From Streptomyces diastaticus subsp. diastaticus (GTDB lineage: Bacteria; Actinomycetota; Actinomycetes; Streptomycetales; Streptomycetaceae), in the NCBI RefSeq assembly GCF_011170125.1, contig NZ_BLLN01000002.1, forward strand, positions 963,501-1,027,500: DNA of 64,000 bases, read 5' to 3'. How positions within the stretch are numbered: position 1 is the first letter of the stretch; each line of letters opens with the position of its first letter. The notes under the pieces are model-generated. The model ran no database searches, was not told the origin of the DNA, and saw nothing but the letters and a program-made list of their open reading frames with translations. The position numbers were made by a program, and so were the translations under genes. Shown here piece by piece: positions 43,030 to 51,687 of the stretch.

Positions 43030-45462
43030 TCAGCGCGCCGCGTCCGCCACCCTTCCGGAGGTGTCCGGCGGTGCGGCGCCGGCGGCGGATGCGCCGGCCA
43101 GGGGCACGTCGGTGGCCGGCGCCGCGTCCGGGCCGCCCGGCGCGGGGGAGGCGACGACCCGGTCGAAGAGATCCAGCGAGGGGGAGAGCAGGTACGCCTG
43201 CGCCTCCCCGACGTGGAAGTACATGCCCTGGAGCTGGAGCCCGCCCTCGGCCAGGCGGCGGGCGACGGCCTCGTGCGCCCGCAGGTGCTCCAGCTGCTGG
43301 ACGACGTTGGCCAGGCAGAGCCGTTCGGCGGCGTCGGCGGGGGGCCGGCCTTCGAGCATGGCCCACGTACCGCCCTCGGCGGCCATCCGGTCCAGGCTGG
43401 GCAGGCCGTGCCGCAGCCAGCGGCCGAGCGGCGTCACCGGTTCGCCCTCGGCCGGGGGAGCGTTGAGCAGCGCCTGCATCGCGCCGCAGCCGGAGTGGCC
43501 GCAGACGGTGATCGAGCCGACCTCCAGGACGTCGACGGCGTACTCGATGGCCGCCGCCACCGAGTCGTCACCGGCCTCGGTGCCCGGGACCGGCACCAGA
43601 TTGCCCACGTTCCGGACGGTGAAGAGGTCGCCGGGGCCGCTGGCGGTGATCATGCTCGTGACCAGTCGCGAGTCGGAGCAGGTCAGGAAGAGGTGGGCGG
43701 GCCGCTGCCCCTCGCGGGCGAGCCTCGCCAGTTCTTCCCGCACATGGGGCGCGGTGTCCCGCTGGAAGGCGCCGAGGCCGTCGGCCAGTTCGCGGACGCG
43801 GACCGGCTCCGGGCGGTGTCCGGGCAGGACGGAGGCGGCGGGCTCCCCGCAACGGTGGTCGCGCCACGGGGCCCATGGGCGGCAGCAGGAGTGGGTGGGG
43901 GAGGCGGGCGCGGCGACCGGGGTCCCCGCGCGGCCGGTCACCTCGGCCTCGCCGCCCCGCGCGGTGTGGGTGGCCTGCCAGTCCTGGAGCGCCTCGTGGG
44001 CGGCGTGGTCCAGGAACGAGCCGTCGAGTTCCACCACGGCCCGGCTGCCGCGCGGCACCTGGTGCAGGGCGCGGGTGAGCCGGGGCACCGCGAGGAAGGT
44101 CAACTGGCCGCGCACCCGGACGTGGTGGACGCCGTCCGCCTCCCGGTGCGTGATGCGGGTGCGGGTCAGCCGGTGCAGGGCGACGGCGACGGCGACGGCG
44201 ATGCCGAGGGCGACGCCCTCCAGCACGCCGAGGAGGACCACACCGAGCGTCGTCACGAGGTAGACGGCGGTCTCGCGGTGCCGGGTCACGGTCCGGATGT
44301 GGTTCAGGCTCACCATGCGCACGCCGACCGCCGCCACCAGGGAGGCGAGTGCCGCCAGCGGGATCAGGTCCAGCACGGGGACGAGCAGCAGGGCGGCGAC
44401 GATCACCCAGAGGCCGTGCAGCATGGTGGAGGCGCGGCTGACCGCCCCGGCGGCGACATTGGCCGAACTGCGGACGGCGACGCCGGAGACGGGCAGGCCG
44501 CCCAGGGCGCCGGAGACGATGTTGGCCGTGCCCTGCCCCACCAGTTCGCGGTCCAGGTCGGAGCGGGGGACGGGGGTGTCGTCGTCCCGGGCGCTGATCA
44601 GCTTGTCCACGGCGACCGCGCCGAGCAGCGACTGCACGCTGGTCACCAGGGTGACGGCGACCACGGCGGTGACCAGCCCGGTCACCGGCCCGGTCGGGAA
44701 CCCGGCCAGGGCGTGGCTGCTCCACGACGGCAGGTCGACCCGGGGCAGCCGCACACCCGCGAGCTGCGCGGCGGCGGTGGCCCCGGCGACCGCGACCAGC
44801 GGGGCGGGGAGAAGACCGGCGAGCCGCGCGCCCCGGCCGGGCAGCCGCGGCCAGACCAGCAGCAGGCCCAGGGTGAGCGCGCTGACCAGGACGGCTTCGG
44901 GCCGCACCGAGGCCAGCTGGGCCGGCAGGGCGAGGAGGTTGTCGACGACCGAGCTGGCGGGGGTGCCCCCGAGCACGATGTGCGCCTGGGCGACGGCGAT
45001 GGTGATGCCGATACCGGCCAGCATGCCGTGGACGATGGCGGGGCTGACGGCGAGCGCGGAGCGGGCGACCCGCAGTGCGGCGAGGCCGATCTGGGCGAAC
45101 CCGGCGAGCACGGTGATGGCGCAGGTGGTCCGCCAGCCGTACTGGACGATGAGGTCGGCGGTGACCACGGTGAGCCCGGCGGCGGGCCCGCTGACCTGGA
45201 GCGGGGAGCCGCCGATCCGACCGGCGACCAGCCCGCCGCAGGCGGCGGCGACCAGCCCGGCCTGGAGCGGGGCGCCGGTGGCCAGCGCGATGCCGAGCGA
45301 GAGCGGCAGGGAGATCAGGAAGACCGCGAGGGAGGCGGAGAGATCGGCGCCGCTGACGCGGAACCGGGCGCCGCCCGGCGGCCCGTGCGGCTCCTGCTCC
45401 CGGGACGGCGGCGACAGATCCGCCGTGTCGTGGGGGTTGATGGTGGCGGGGGAGGCGGCCAT
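43030..45462 (-). CDS. SulP-family anion transporter fused to STAS and beta-carbonic anhydrase
   Basis: 810 aa from ATG 45462 behind AAAGGA. Residues ~30-420 are a SulP transporter with 10-14 TM helices and the motifs SGADLSASLAVFLISLPLSLGIAL, GGSPLQVSGPAAGL and SVQSLLGAVAVDKL. A STAS domain (VRVRGQLTFLAVPRLTRAL, VVELDGSFLDHAAHEAL) spans about 450-520. A complete beta-carbonic anhydrase follows, with zinc/active-site residues C595 and D597 (TCSDSR) and H656 and C659 (GHSGCGAM). Fusions of this layout are known and suggest bicarbonate uptake coupled to CO2/HCO3- interconversion. It is transcribed alone, upstream of a 1.5-kb gene-poor region. Confidence 0.92.
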   Translation of the reverse strand: MAASPATINPHDTADLSPPSREQEPHGPPGGARFRVSGADLSASLAVFLISLPLSLGIALATGAPLQAGLVAAACGGLVAGRIGGSPLQVSGPAAGLTVVTADLIVQYGWRTTCAITVLAGFAQIGLAALRVARSALAVSPAIVHGMLAGIGITIAVAQAHIVLGGTPASSVVDNLLALPAQLASVRPEAVLVSALTLGLLLVWPRLPGRGARLAGLLPAPLVAVAGATAAAQLAGVRLPRVDLPSWSSHALAGFPTGPVTGLVTAVVAVTLVTSVQSLLGAVAVDKLISARDDDTPVPRSDLDRELVGQGTANIVSGALGGLPVSGVAVRSSANVAAGAVSRASTMLHGLWVIVAALLLVPVLDLIPLAALASLVAAVGVRMVSLNHIRTVTRHRETAVYLVTTLGVVLLGVLEGVALGIAVAVAVALHRLTRTRITHREADGVHHVRVRGQLTFLAVPRLTRALHQVPRGSRAVVELDGSFLDHAAHEALQDWQATHTARGGEAEVTGRAGTPVAAPASPTHSCCRPWAPWRDHRCGEPAASVLPGHRPEPVRVRELADGLGAFQRDTAPHVREELARLAREGQRPAHLFLTCSDSRLVTSMITASGPGDLFTVRNVGNLVPVPGTEAGDDSVAAAIEYAVDVLEVGSITVCGHSGCGAMQALLNAPPAEGEPVTPLGRWLRHGLPSLDRMAAEGGTWAMLEGRPPADAAERLCLANVVQQLEHLRAHEAVARRLAEGGLQLQGMYFHVGEAQAYLLSPSLDLFDRVVASPAPGGPDAAPATDVPLAGASAAGAAPPDTSGRVADAAR

Positions 45463-46968
45463 GGACCGTCCTTTCGTAGTGGTTCCCTCACGAGGCGCCG
45501 GCGTCGGCACCGAGCACGCGTCGTGCGGGCGTGCGGGGCGTAGTGGTCCGCCGCGGGGTGAGGTCGAGGAGGGCGCGGAGGGTGCCCGCGCCCGGGGGTG
45601 GCTTCGCGCAGCCCGGTGGGGCGCGGTGCCCTCGGGGAGGGCCGCGTGCTCGGGCACGGGTGCGGTGCGGCGCGACCGGGTTCTTGTCGGCCGGCGCGCG
45701 GGGTGTGGCCGGGCCGTCGGCGCGTGGCTCCGGGTGCGGTGGCGGGTGCGGCGGCGCGTGCGGCGGGGCTCCGCCGCCCGTGAGGCGTGGGGCCTCGCGT
45801 GCGGCGGGGGCCGGGACCCTCGGTGCCGGTCTCCGTGCCGGGCACCCGGGGGCCGGTGCCGGGCACCCGGGGGAGCGAGCAGGCTGCGGAACGGGGCCGA
45901 GCCCTCCGGCGGCCGTGCGGCCGGGGCCGGGCTCTGTGGCCGGGACCGTGCCGTGGGGCTTGGCGGCGCCGCGGGGCGGGGCCGGGCCCGGTGGCGGGCG
46001 GCGGGCCGGCGGGGGCGCGGGTCCCCTGGCGTACCGGTCCTGGTCACTCATCTGTCGCTGGCACCGTCCGTGCTCCTGTCATCGACTCCTGCCGTGGTGC
46101 TTGCGTCCTGCCGTGGTGCCTGCGTGCTGCCGTGCGTGGGCGGCGGCGTGGCTCGGCGGTGGGGGAGCCGTCGTGGCCGGCCCCGCTGTCGCTCCGTCCG
46201 GGCCATCGCCTCGTTCCTCCACACCCGCCCGCCCGCCCGCCGTGCCCCGCCGGCGCCGGGTTCCGCCCTCGCCGGACGGCGCCTGCCGAGAGCGGGACAC
46301 GGGTGCCCGGGTCGGCGGCCCCCGGGCCGCTCGTGCGCCCCTCCCCCATGCCCTGCGGTGGTGCCGGGTACGGACTGCCGACCCGGTGCTGAGGCGCCCG
46401 TTCTTCGACGGGAGCCGGAGCCGGCCTCGGTGCCCCCTGGTGCCGCCGCCGGGCGACCCGGCCGGAGGGAGAACCCCTGTGACGGCCCCCGCCCACCTCG
46501 CGGCCCCACCCGGGCGCGAGGTGGGCGGTGCCGAGCAGCGGACCACCGAGGACCGCTCCGCCTCCGGCCGCCGGACCGTGACCCGAGCTCCCGGCCGGGA
46601 GCGGGCCGACGCCGGACGGGGCAGGGGTGACGGAGGCGGGGCAGCCGTACCGGGGACGGTGTCGCGGTGCGGGCGACGACGCCGGGACCCGCCCCCACTT
46701 CCAACTCTGGGTAAACGGACCGTAATGCAGAGTAAAGGGAGAGGTGGGGCGAGAGGCGTGAATGGGTCAGCTGTTCACTCGCGCGAGCGAATAGTGGGCT
46801 TATATGCGGCCTTGTCATGGCTGGGCCGGAACCCGCCCGTGCGACCTTGACGGCGCATGCGGCTGGGCCTGGAGGTCCCGGCGGCCCCGGGGGCGGCGCC
46901 CTCGGCGGCGCGACCGGACGAGCGCGGGCGAGCCGGAGACCCCCGACCCAAGGAAGAGGTGTGCCGAG
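45463..46968. other. 1.5-kb GC-extreme region without a convincing gene
   Basis: Very GC-rich sequence in which several frames on both strands stay open by composition. One minus-strand frame at 45488-46051 begins MSDQDRYARG and is Pro/Arg/Ala-rich to its end; another minus-strand frame (46044-46496) just overlaps it. Neither has a good RBS or a recognisable domain, so neither is called. Direct repeats occur: a 19-bp motif, CTGCCGTGGTGC(T/C)TGCGT(C/G), about 2.5 times near 46092-46138, and GGTGCCGGGCACCCGGGGG twice near 45830-45876. The right ~250 bp (from ~46700) turns lower in GC and carries the deacetylase promoter. Confidence 0.5.
46774..46791. promoter_or_regulatory. 18-bp near-perfect palindrome upstream of the deacetylase gene
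   Basis: TTCACTCGC followed by GCGAGCGAA is a palindrome with one mismatch, ~180 bp before the deacetylase start and close to a TTATAT sequence (46799-46804) that could be part of a -10 element. It resembles the developmental BldM-type site (TCAC...GTGA) imperfectly. Likely an operator; the regulator is unknown. Confidence 0.4.
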
Positions 46969-48243
46969 ATGGCCGCCACCAGGAGGATCACCGTCGGCGT
47001 CGTCACCGCAGCGGTCTGCGCCGCGGGCCTGGCGGGCTGCGGTACGGAGCGCGGCACCGGCGCCGGGCAGGAGCCCGGCAGCAAGGCGACCCCCGCCCCG
47101 GCCCCCGACAACGCCGTACGCCTCATCGGCGACGGCTCCACCGCCCACACCGGCGTCCAGCCGCACCAGCCGCGCCCCCAGCGGCTCAAGCCCGGCCAGA
47201 AGCCGCCGCAGTTCGTCGTCTTCTCCTGGGACGGCGCCGGCGAGGACAGCCAGAAGCTGTTCTCGCACTTCCGCGAGGTCGGCAAGGCCAACAACGCGAC
47301 CATGACCTACTTCCTCAGCGGCGTGTACCTGCTGCCGGAGGAGCTGAAGGACAAGTACCAGGCGCCGCAGCACGGCCCGGGCCGCTCCGACATCGGCTTC
47401 AACGACACCGAGGGCATCGCCGACACCGTCCGCGAGGTCCGTGGCGCGTGGCTGGACGGCAACGAGATCGGCACCCACTTCAACGGACACTTCTGCGGCC
47501 CCGAGGGCGGCGTCGGCACCTGGTCCGTGGCCGAGTGGAAGAGCGAGATCGCCCAGGCCAAGAGCTTCGTCAAGACCTGGAAGTCGCACAGCGGCCTCAA
47601 GGACGCCGAACCGCTCCCCTTCGACTACGACAAGGAGCTGATCGGCGCCCGCACCCCCTGCCTGGAGGGCCAGGAGAACTTCGTCAGCGCCGCCGCCGAC
47701 CTCGGCTTCCGCTACGACTCCAGCGGCATCGGCAACCAGGTCTGGCCCGGCAGGAAGAAGGGGCTCTGGGACATCCCCCTCCAGCTCGTTCCGCTGCCCG
47801 GGCGCGAGTTCGAGACGCTCTCCATGGACTACAACTTCATGGTCAACCAGTCCGGGACCACCACCCAGGGCGACCCGGCCATGCACGAGGCCTGGGGTGA
47901 CCAGCTCCGCGACGGCCTCATCCAGGCGTACGACCGGGCCCACCGGGGCAACCGCGCGCCGCTGATCATCGGCAACCACTTCGAGTCCTGGAACGGCGGC
48001 ACCTACATGCGCGCCATCGAGGAGACGATCGAGCACGTCTGCAACAAGCCCGAGACCCGCTGCGTGTCGTTCCGCCAGCTCGTCGAGTGGCTGGACGCCC
48101 AGGACCCGAAGGTCCTCGCCCAGCTCCGCGACCTGAAGGTCGGCAAGGCCCCCGAGGGGGGATGGGAGAAGTTCCCGGCGAAGACCCCGGCCGGGTCCGC
48201 CGAGTCCGGTGGTTCGGGCAAGGAGCGGGCCGAGGGCGCGTAG
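46969..48243 (+). CDS. lipoprotein polysaccharide deacetylase
   Basis: 424 aa from ATG 46969 with AAGGAAGAGG upstream. A lipoprotein signal peptide ends at the lipobox LAGC (Cys24). A flexible Pro-rich linker precedes the NodB-like deacetylase domain: QFVVFSWDGAGED holds the catalytic Asp pair region, GNEIGTHFNGHFCGP gives the metal-binding His residues, ARTPCL the conserved Arg, and NHFESWNGG a late motif. It is anchored outside the membrane and probably removes acetyl groups from a cell-wall or extracellular polysaccharide; the target is not known. The C-terminal tail is low complexity. Confidence 0.9.
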   Translation: MAATRRITVGVVTAAVCAAGLAGCGTERGTGAGQEPGSKATPAPAPDNAVRLIGDGSTAHTGVQPHQPRPQRLKPGQKPPQFVVFSWDGAGEDSQKLFSHFREVGKANNATMTYFLSGVYLLPEELKDKYQAPQHGPGRSDIGFNDTEGIADTVREVRGAWLDGNEIGTHFNGHFCGPEGGVGTWSVAEWKSEIAQAKSFVKTWKSHSGLKDAEPLPFDYDKELIGARTPCLEGQENFVSAAADLGFRYDSSGIGNQVWPGRKKGLWDIPLQLVPLPGREFETLSMDYNFMVNQSGTTTQGDPAMHEAWGDQLRDGLIQAYDRAHRGNRAPLIIGNHFESWNGGTYMRAIEETIEHVCNKPETRCVSFRQLVEWLDAQDPKVLAQLRDLKVGKAPEGGWEKFPAKTPAGSAESGGSGKERAEGA

Positions 48244-48266
48244 CCGGGCCGGTGCCCGAGGGCACA

Positions 48267-48307
48267 CCGGCGGTCCCCGGCCGTCGCGTACGGCCGGGGA
48301 CCGCCGG
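48267..48307. terminator. bidirectional terminator between deacetylase and CooC-like gene
   Basis: CCGGCGGTCCCCGGCCGT pairs perfectly with ACGGCCGGGGACCGCCGG around CGCGT. It lies between convergent genes and should end both transcripts. Confidence 0.85.
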
Positions 48308-48333
48308 GCGTGCGCGACCGGGCCGCGCGCCGG

Positions 48334-49326
48334 TCAGCCCGGCAGGGCGAGGAGGGCGTTCTCGTCGAGGGTGAACTCCGGGTCGATCTGCGCGGCGAGG
48401 TCGGCCCCGGTCCGCTCGTTCCCCCAGCTCTCGGCGTTCTTCCGGTGGAAGTGGACCATCTGCCGGGTGTAGCGCTCCCAGTCGCGCCGGCCGTACGCCG
48501 CGTCCGCGGTGGCCAGCAGGGTCTCCAGCGCGGCCCGGTTCTCCGCCTCCAGCGCGCCGAAGTGCGGCGGACGCCCCTTCTCCATCGCGCGGACCCACTC
48601 CGAGTGGCCCACCGTCACCAGCAGGTCCTCGCCCACCTCGTCGCGGAGGAACTCCAGGTCGTCGCGGCCCTGCACCTTGTTGCCGACCACGCGCAGGGCG
48701 ACGCCGTAGTCCCGGGCGTACTCGCGGTACTGGCGGTAGACCGACACGCCCTTGCGGGTCGGCTCCGCGACCAGGAACGTCATGTCGAAGCGGGTGAACA
48801 TGCCCGAGGCGAACGAGTCCGACCCCGCCGTCATGTCCACCACGACGTACTCGCCGGCACCGTCGACCAGGTGGTTGAGGCAGAGCTCCACCGCGCCGAC
48901 CTTGGAGTGGTAGCAGGCCACCCCGAGGTCCGACTCGGTGAACGGCCCGGTCGCCATCAGCCGCACCTCGCCGCCGTCCAGGCGCACCGGCCGGGCGCAG
49001 GCCGCGTAGACCGGGTTCTCCTCGTCCACCCGCAGCAGGCGGGAGCCGCGGCCGGGCGGGGTGGTCTTGATCATGGTGTCCGCGGAGGCGATGCGGGGGT
49101 TGTCGCCGCGCAGGTACTCCTTGATGAGCGGCAGATGGCCGCCCATCGGGGGCAGCGCGGCGGCCTCCGCGTCGGTCAGGCCGAGGGCGGGACCGAGGTG
49201 CTGGTTGATGTCGGCGTCCACGGCGACGACGGGCGCGCGGGTGGTGGCCAGGTGGCGGATGAACAGGGAGGACAGCGTGGTCTTGCCGCTGCCGCCCTTC
49301 CCGACGAAAGCGATCTTCATGTTCAC
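48334..49326 (-). CDS. CooC/ParA-like P-loop ATPase
   Basis: 330 aa. The deviant Walker A is AFVGKGGSGKTTLSSLFIRHL with the signature Lys (GKGGSGKTT). PVVAVDADINQHLGPALGL gives the switch-I Asp, and YVVVDMTAGSDSFASGMFTRFD the Walker B region. The closest described relatives are the CooC/MinD-type maturation ATPases (a nickel-insertion factor in CO dehydrogenase), but the locus lacks such an enzyme. An ion- or cofactor-handling role is only a guess. It is divergent from the Fic-like gene with a 95-bp intergenic region. Confidence 0.88.
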   Translation of the reverse strand: MNMKIAFVGKGGSGKTTLSSLFIRHLATTRAPVVAVDADINQHLGPALGLTDAEAAALPPMGGHLPLIKEYLRGDNPRIASADTMIKTTPPGRGSRLLRVDEENPVYAACARPVRLDGGEVRLMATGPFTESDLGVACYHSKVGAVELCLNHLVDGAGEYVVVDMTAGSDSFASGMFTRFDMTFLVAEPTRKGVSVYRQYREYARDYGVALRVVGNKVQGRDDLEFLRDEVGEDLLVTVGHSEWVRAMEKGRPPHFGALEAENRAALETLLATADAAYGRRDWERYTRQMVHFHRKNAESWGNERTGADLAAQIDPEFTLDENALLALPG

Positions 49327-49421
49327 GTAGCGTAGTGCGCCGGGTGCGGTGCGTGGCGAACCGGCGTGAAGAAGACCACTCCATCGTGGGGCGGCGACGA
49401 GCGTTGCGTACTGTCGTACCC

Positions 49422-50270
49422 ATGAGTACGTCAGGTGCGTCCGCAGGCCCCTCGCCCGCCGGAGGACCGGCCGATCCCCTGGTCGCCCTCGGCGAGCTGC
49501 CCGGGGTGCCCGAAGCCGTGGAATCCGTGCGCAAGTCCGTCGACCGCGTCTACGGTCACCGCGTCATGCGGCGCCGCAGCACGGAGATCACCTCCGAGGC
49601 GGCGCTGCGCGGAGCCCGTGCCTCCGCCGCTCTCGCGGGCGCCGACTGGGCTCTGGAGGAGCTGCGCCGCCGCAGCGACTTCAGCCTCGGCGAGGACCGG
49701 ACGGTCGGCGCGGCGCTGCGGCTGACCGCCGAGGCGGGCCAGCTCCTGTCCATCTGGCGCCAGTCGCCGCTGCGTGTCCTCGCCCGCCTCCACCTCGTCG
49801 CCGCCGCCGACAGCGATGAGGCCGTCGGCCGCCCGCGCAAGGCGGGCGAGCGCGCCGACGAGCCGCTGATCGAGCTGGTCGAGCCCGACGCGGACGAGGT
49901 CGCCGGACGTCTCGACGGGCTCAGTTCGCTGCTTCTCGCCGGCTCCGCGGCCCCCGCACTGGTCACCGCCGCCGTCGTGCACGGTGAACTGCTTGCGCTG
50001 CGCCCCTTCACCTCGCACAACGGCCTGATCGCGCGCGCCGCCGAACGTATCGTGCTGGTCGGCAGCGGCCTCGACCCGAAGTCGATCTGCCCCGCCGAGG
50101 TCGGCCACGCGGAACTGGGCCGGGCCGCCTACGTCGCCGCCCTCGACGGCTACGTCTCCGGCACGCCGGAGGGGATGGCCGCCTGGATCACCCACTGCGG
50201 CAAGGCCCTCGAACTGGGCGCCCGCGAGTCCACCGCCGTCTGCGAGGCGCTCCAGCGCGGCGCCGCCTGA
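49422..50270 (+). CDS. Fic-fold protein with degenerate catalytic motif
   Basis: 282 aa from ATG 49422. The central region GELLALRPFTSHNGLIARAAERIVL aligns with the Fic motif HPFxxGNGRxxR: the leading His is replaced by Arg, GNGR becomes HNGL, and the final Arg is kept. The helices before it (ALVTAAVVHGELLAL) and after it fit the Fic/Doc fold. Standard AMP transfer needs the missing His, so the protein is likely an inactive or altered homologue. I recall similar proteins near ssd in other streptomycetes. It stands alone, with a terminator after it. Confidence 0.75.
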   Translation: MSTSGASAGPSPAGGPADPLVALGELPGVPEAVESVRKSVDRVYGHRVMRRRSTEITSEAALRGARASAALAGADWALEELRRRSDFSLGEDRTVGAALRLTAEAGQLLSIWRQSPLRVLARLHLVAAADSDEAVGRPRKAGERADEPLIELVEPDADEVAGRLDGLSSLLLAGSAAPALVTAAVVHGELLALRPFTSHNGLIARAAERIVLVGSGLDPKSICPAEVGHAELGRAAYVAALDGYVSGTPEGMAAWITHCGKALELGARESTAVCEALQRGAA

Positions 50271-50304
50271 ACGGCCCACGGGCGGCACGCGCGGCGGACG
50301 AAGA

Positions 50305-50334
50305 AGCAGCGGTACGCGTACGCGTACCGCTGCT
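50305..50334. terminator. terminator after the Fic-like gene
   Basis: A perfect 30-bp palindrome built from AGCAGCGGTACGCGT and its complement lies 34 bp past the stop. The 50335-50604 stretch behind it holds nothing else recognisable. Confidence 0.75.
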
Positions 50335-50604
50335 CCGCAGGGCCGTCGGGTTACCAAGCGTCCCTCGCTGATGGCCGCCCGGCCGGAGTCTTCGCCCGGT
50401 GCCCGGAACGGCTCACCCGATTCGTCGGGTCATGCGTGGCGTGGGTACTCGGCGGTCCTGTGCGGTCCGTGGGGCCTTACTGCGTGAAAGGTCATCCTCT
50501 CGGATGTCCCTGGTCTCGCGGGCCGTGATTCCTTTGTACTCCTTCCACCGCCGAAGCGGAAGCGGAGCGGCCGCTCCCTTCCGGCGGCCGCCCTCGCCCG
50601 TGCC

Positions 50605-51444
50605 TCAGGCGGCGGCCGGACCCCGCCGCGAGCGGGCGGTCAGCCAGACGATCCCGGCCGTGACGGCTGCCGCGCCCACCGCCGCCGCGGCGACCAGGGC
50701 CGGCCGCGGGGCGCGGGAGAGGGAGGGGAGGCGCTGCTTGAGGCGGACCGGCCGGTGGAAGTCGAGAACCGGCCACTCCCGGGACACCGCCTCCTTGCGG
50801 AGCGCCCGGTCGGGATTGACCGCGTGCGGGTGGCCGACCGCCTCCAGCATGGGCAGGTCGGTGGCCGAGTCGCTGTACGCGTAGCAGCGCGCCAGGTCGT
50901 ACCCCTCGCTCTCGGCCAGCTCGCGCACCGCCTCGGCCTTGGTCGGGCCGTAGGCGTAGTACGCGATGTCGCCGGTGTAGCAGCCGTCCTCACCCACCAC
51001 CATGCGGGTGGCCACCACGCGGTCGGCGCCGAGGAGTTCGCCGATGGGCTCGACCACCTCGGCGCCCGAGGTGGAGACGATCACCACGTCCCGTCCGGCG
51101 GCGTGGTGCTCCTCGATCAGGGAGGCGGCCTCGTCGTAGATGATCGGGTCGATCAGATCGTGCAGCGTCTCCGCGACGATCTCCTTCACCTGCCGCACAT
51201 TCCAGCCACGGCAGAGCGCCGACAGGTAGGCGCGCATGCGCTCCATCTGATCGTGGTCGGCGCCGCCCGCGAGGAAGACGAACTGTGTGTACGCGGTGCG
51301 CAGTACGGCGCGGCGGTTGATGAGGCCGCCTTGGTAGAAGGACTTGCTGAAGGTGAGTGTGCTCGACTTCGCAATGACCGTCTTGTCCAGGTCGAAGAAG
51401 GCTGCGGTGCGGGGCAGGGAGCGGTTTTCCACGGGGTCGAGCAT
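50605..51444 (-). CDS. HAD-superfamily subfamily IB hydrolase, SerB-like
   Basis: 279 aa. Motif I is AAFFDLDKTVI with the nucleophile Asp18 and acid/base Asp20. Motif II is VIVSTSGAEVVEPIGELLGAD, motif III includes GPTKAEAVRELAESE and motif IV YAYSDSATDLPMLEAVGHPHAVNPD. It matches the HAD-IB-hyp1/SerB-like family often annotated as morphological-differentiation-associated in Streptomyces. A single C-terminal TM segment (ALVAAAAVGAAAVTAGIVWLTA) would anchor it in the membrane. Substrate unknown; phosphoserine or a phospholipid has been suggested for relatives. Confidence 0.88.
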   Translation of the reverse strand: MLDPVENRSLPRTAAFFDLDKTVIAKSSTLTFSKSFYQGGLINRRAVLRTAYTQFVFLAGGADHDQMERMRAYLSALCRGWNVRQVKEIVAETLHDLIDPIIYDEAASLIEEHHAAGRDVVIVSTSGAEVVEPIGELLGADRVVATRMVVGEDGCYTGDIAYYAYGPTKAEAVRELAESEGYDLARCYAYSDSATDLPMLEAVGHPHAVNPDRALRKEAVSREWPVLDFHRPVRLKQRLPSLSRAPRPALVAAAAVGAAAVTAGIVWLTARSRRGPAAA

Positions 51445-51579
51445 AGGCGCCCACCATTCGGCGTAAGGTGTGGCGCGTGGGTTTGCCTGAGAAGGCCGTC
51501 GGGTACACCATGGACGTCACGGATCGTTCGCGACCGTGCTACCCCGGTCCGGCTCCTCCCCCCCCGAGTCGGCCGTGGG

Positions 51580-51614
51580 GACGACCCCCGCTCTCCCCCC
51601 CGGCGGGGGTCGTC
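51580..51614. terminator. strong hairpin in gene-free region
   Basis: GACGACCCCCGC pairs with GCGGGGGTCGTC around an 11-base C-rich loop. It lies between divergent genes, so it ends neither of their transcripts; it may belong to an unrecognised small RNA. Confidence 0.6.
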
Positions 51615-51648
51615 GCATGTCCGGGCGCGTCTGACGGGCCCGGACCCA

Positions 51649-51687
51649 CCGAAGGCGTCTTGCGCGAGCCGCGCGAGGCGCCTTCGG
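51649..51687. terminator. second strong hairpin in gene-free region
   Basis: CCGAAGGCG pairs with CGCCTTCGG, with additional pairing inside (TGCGCGAG region). Thirty-five bases to the right of the previous hairpin, again with no gene to terminate. Confidence 0.55.

Noticed and set aside
45531..46850. 439-codon plus-strand frame
   Set aside because: Ala/Gly/Arg/Pro-rich throughout, alternates with equally long frames on the other strand, no motif.
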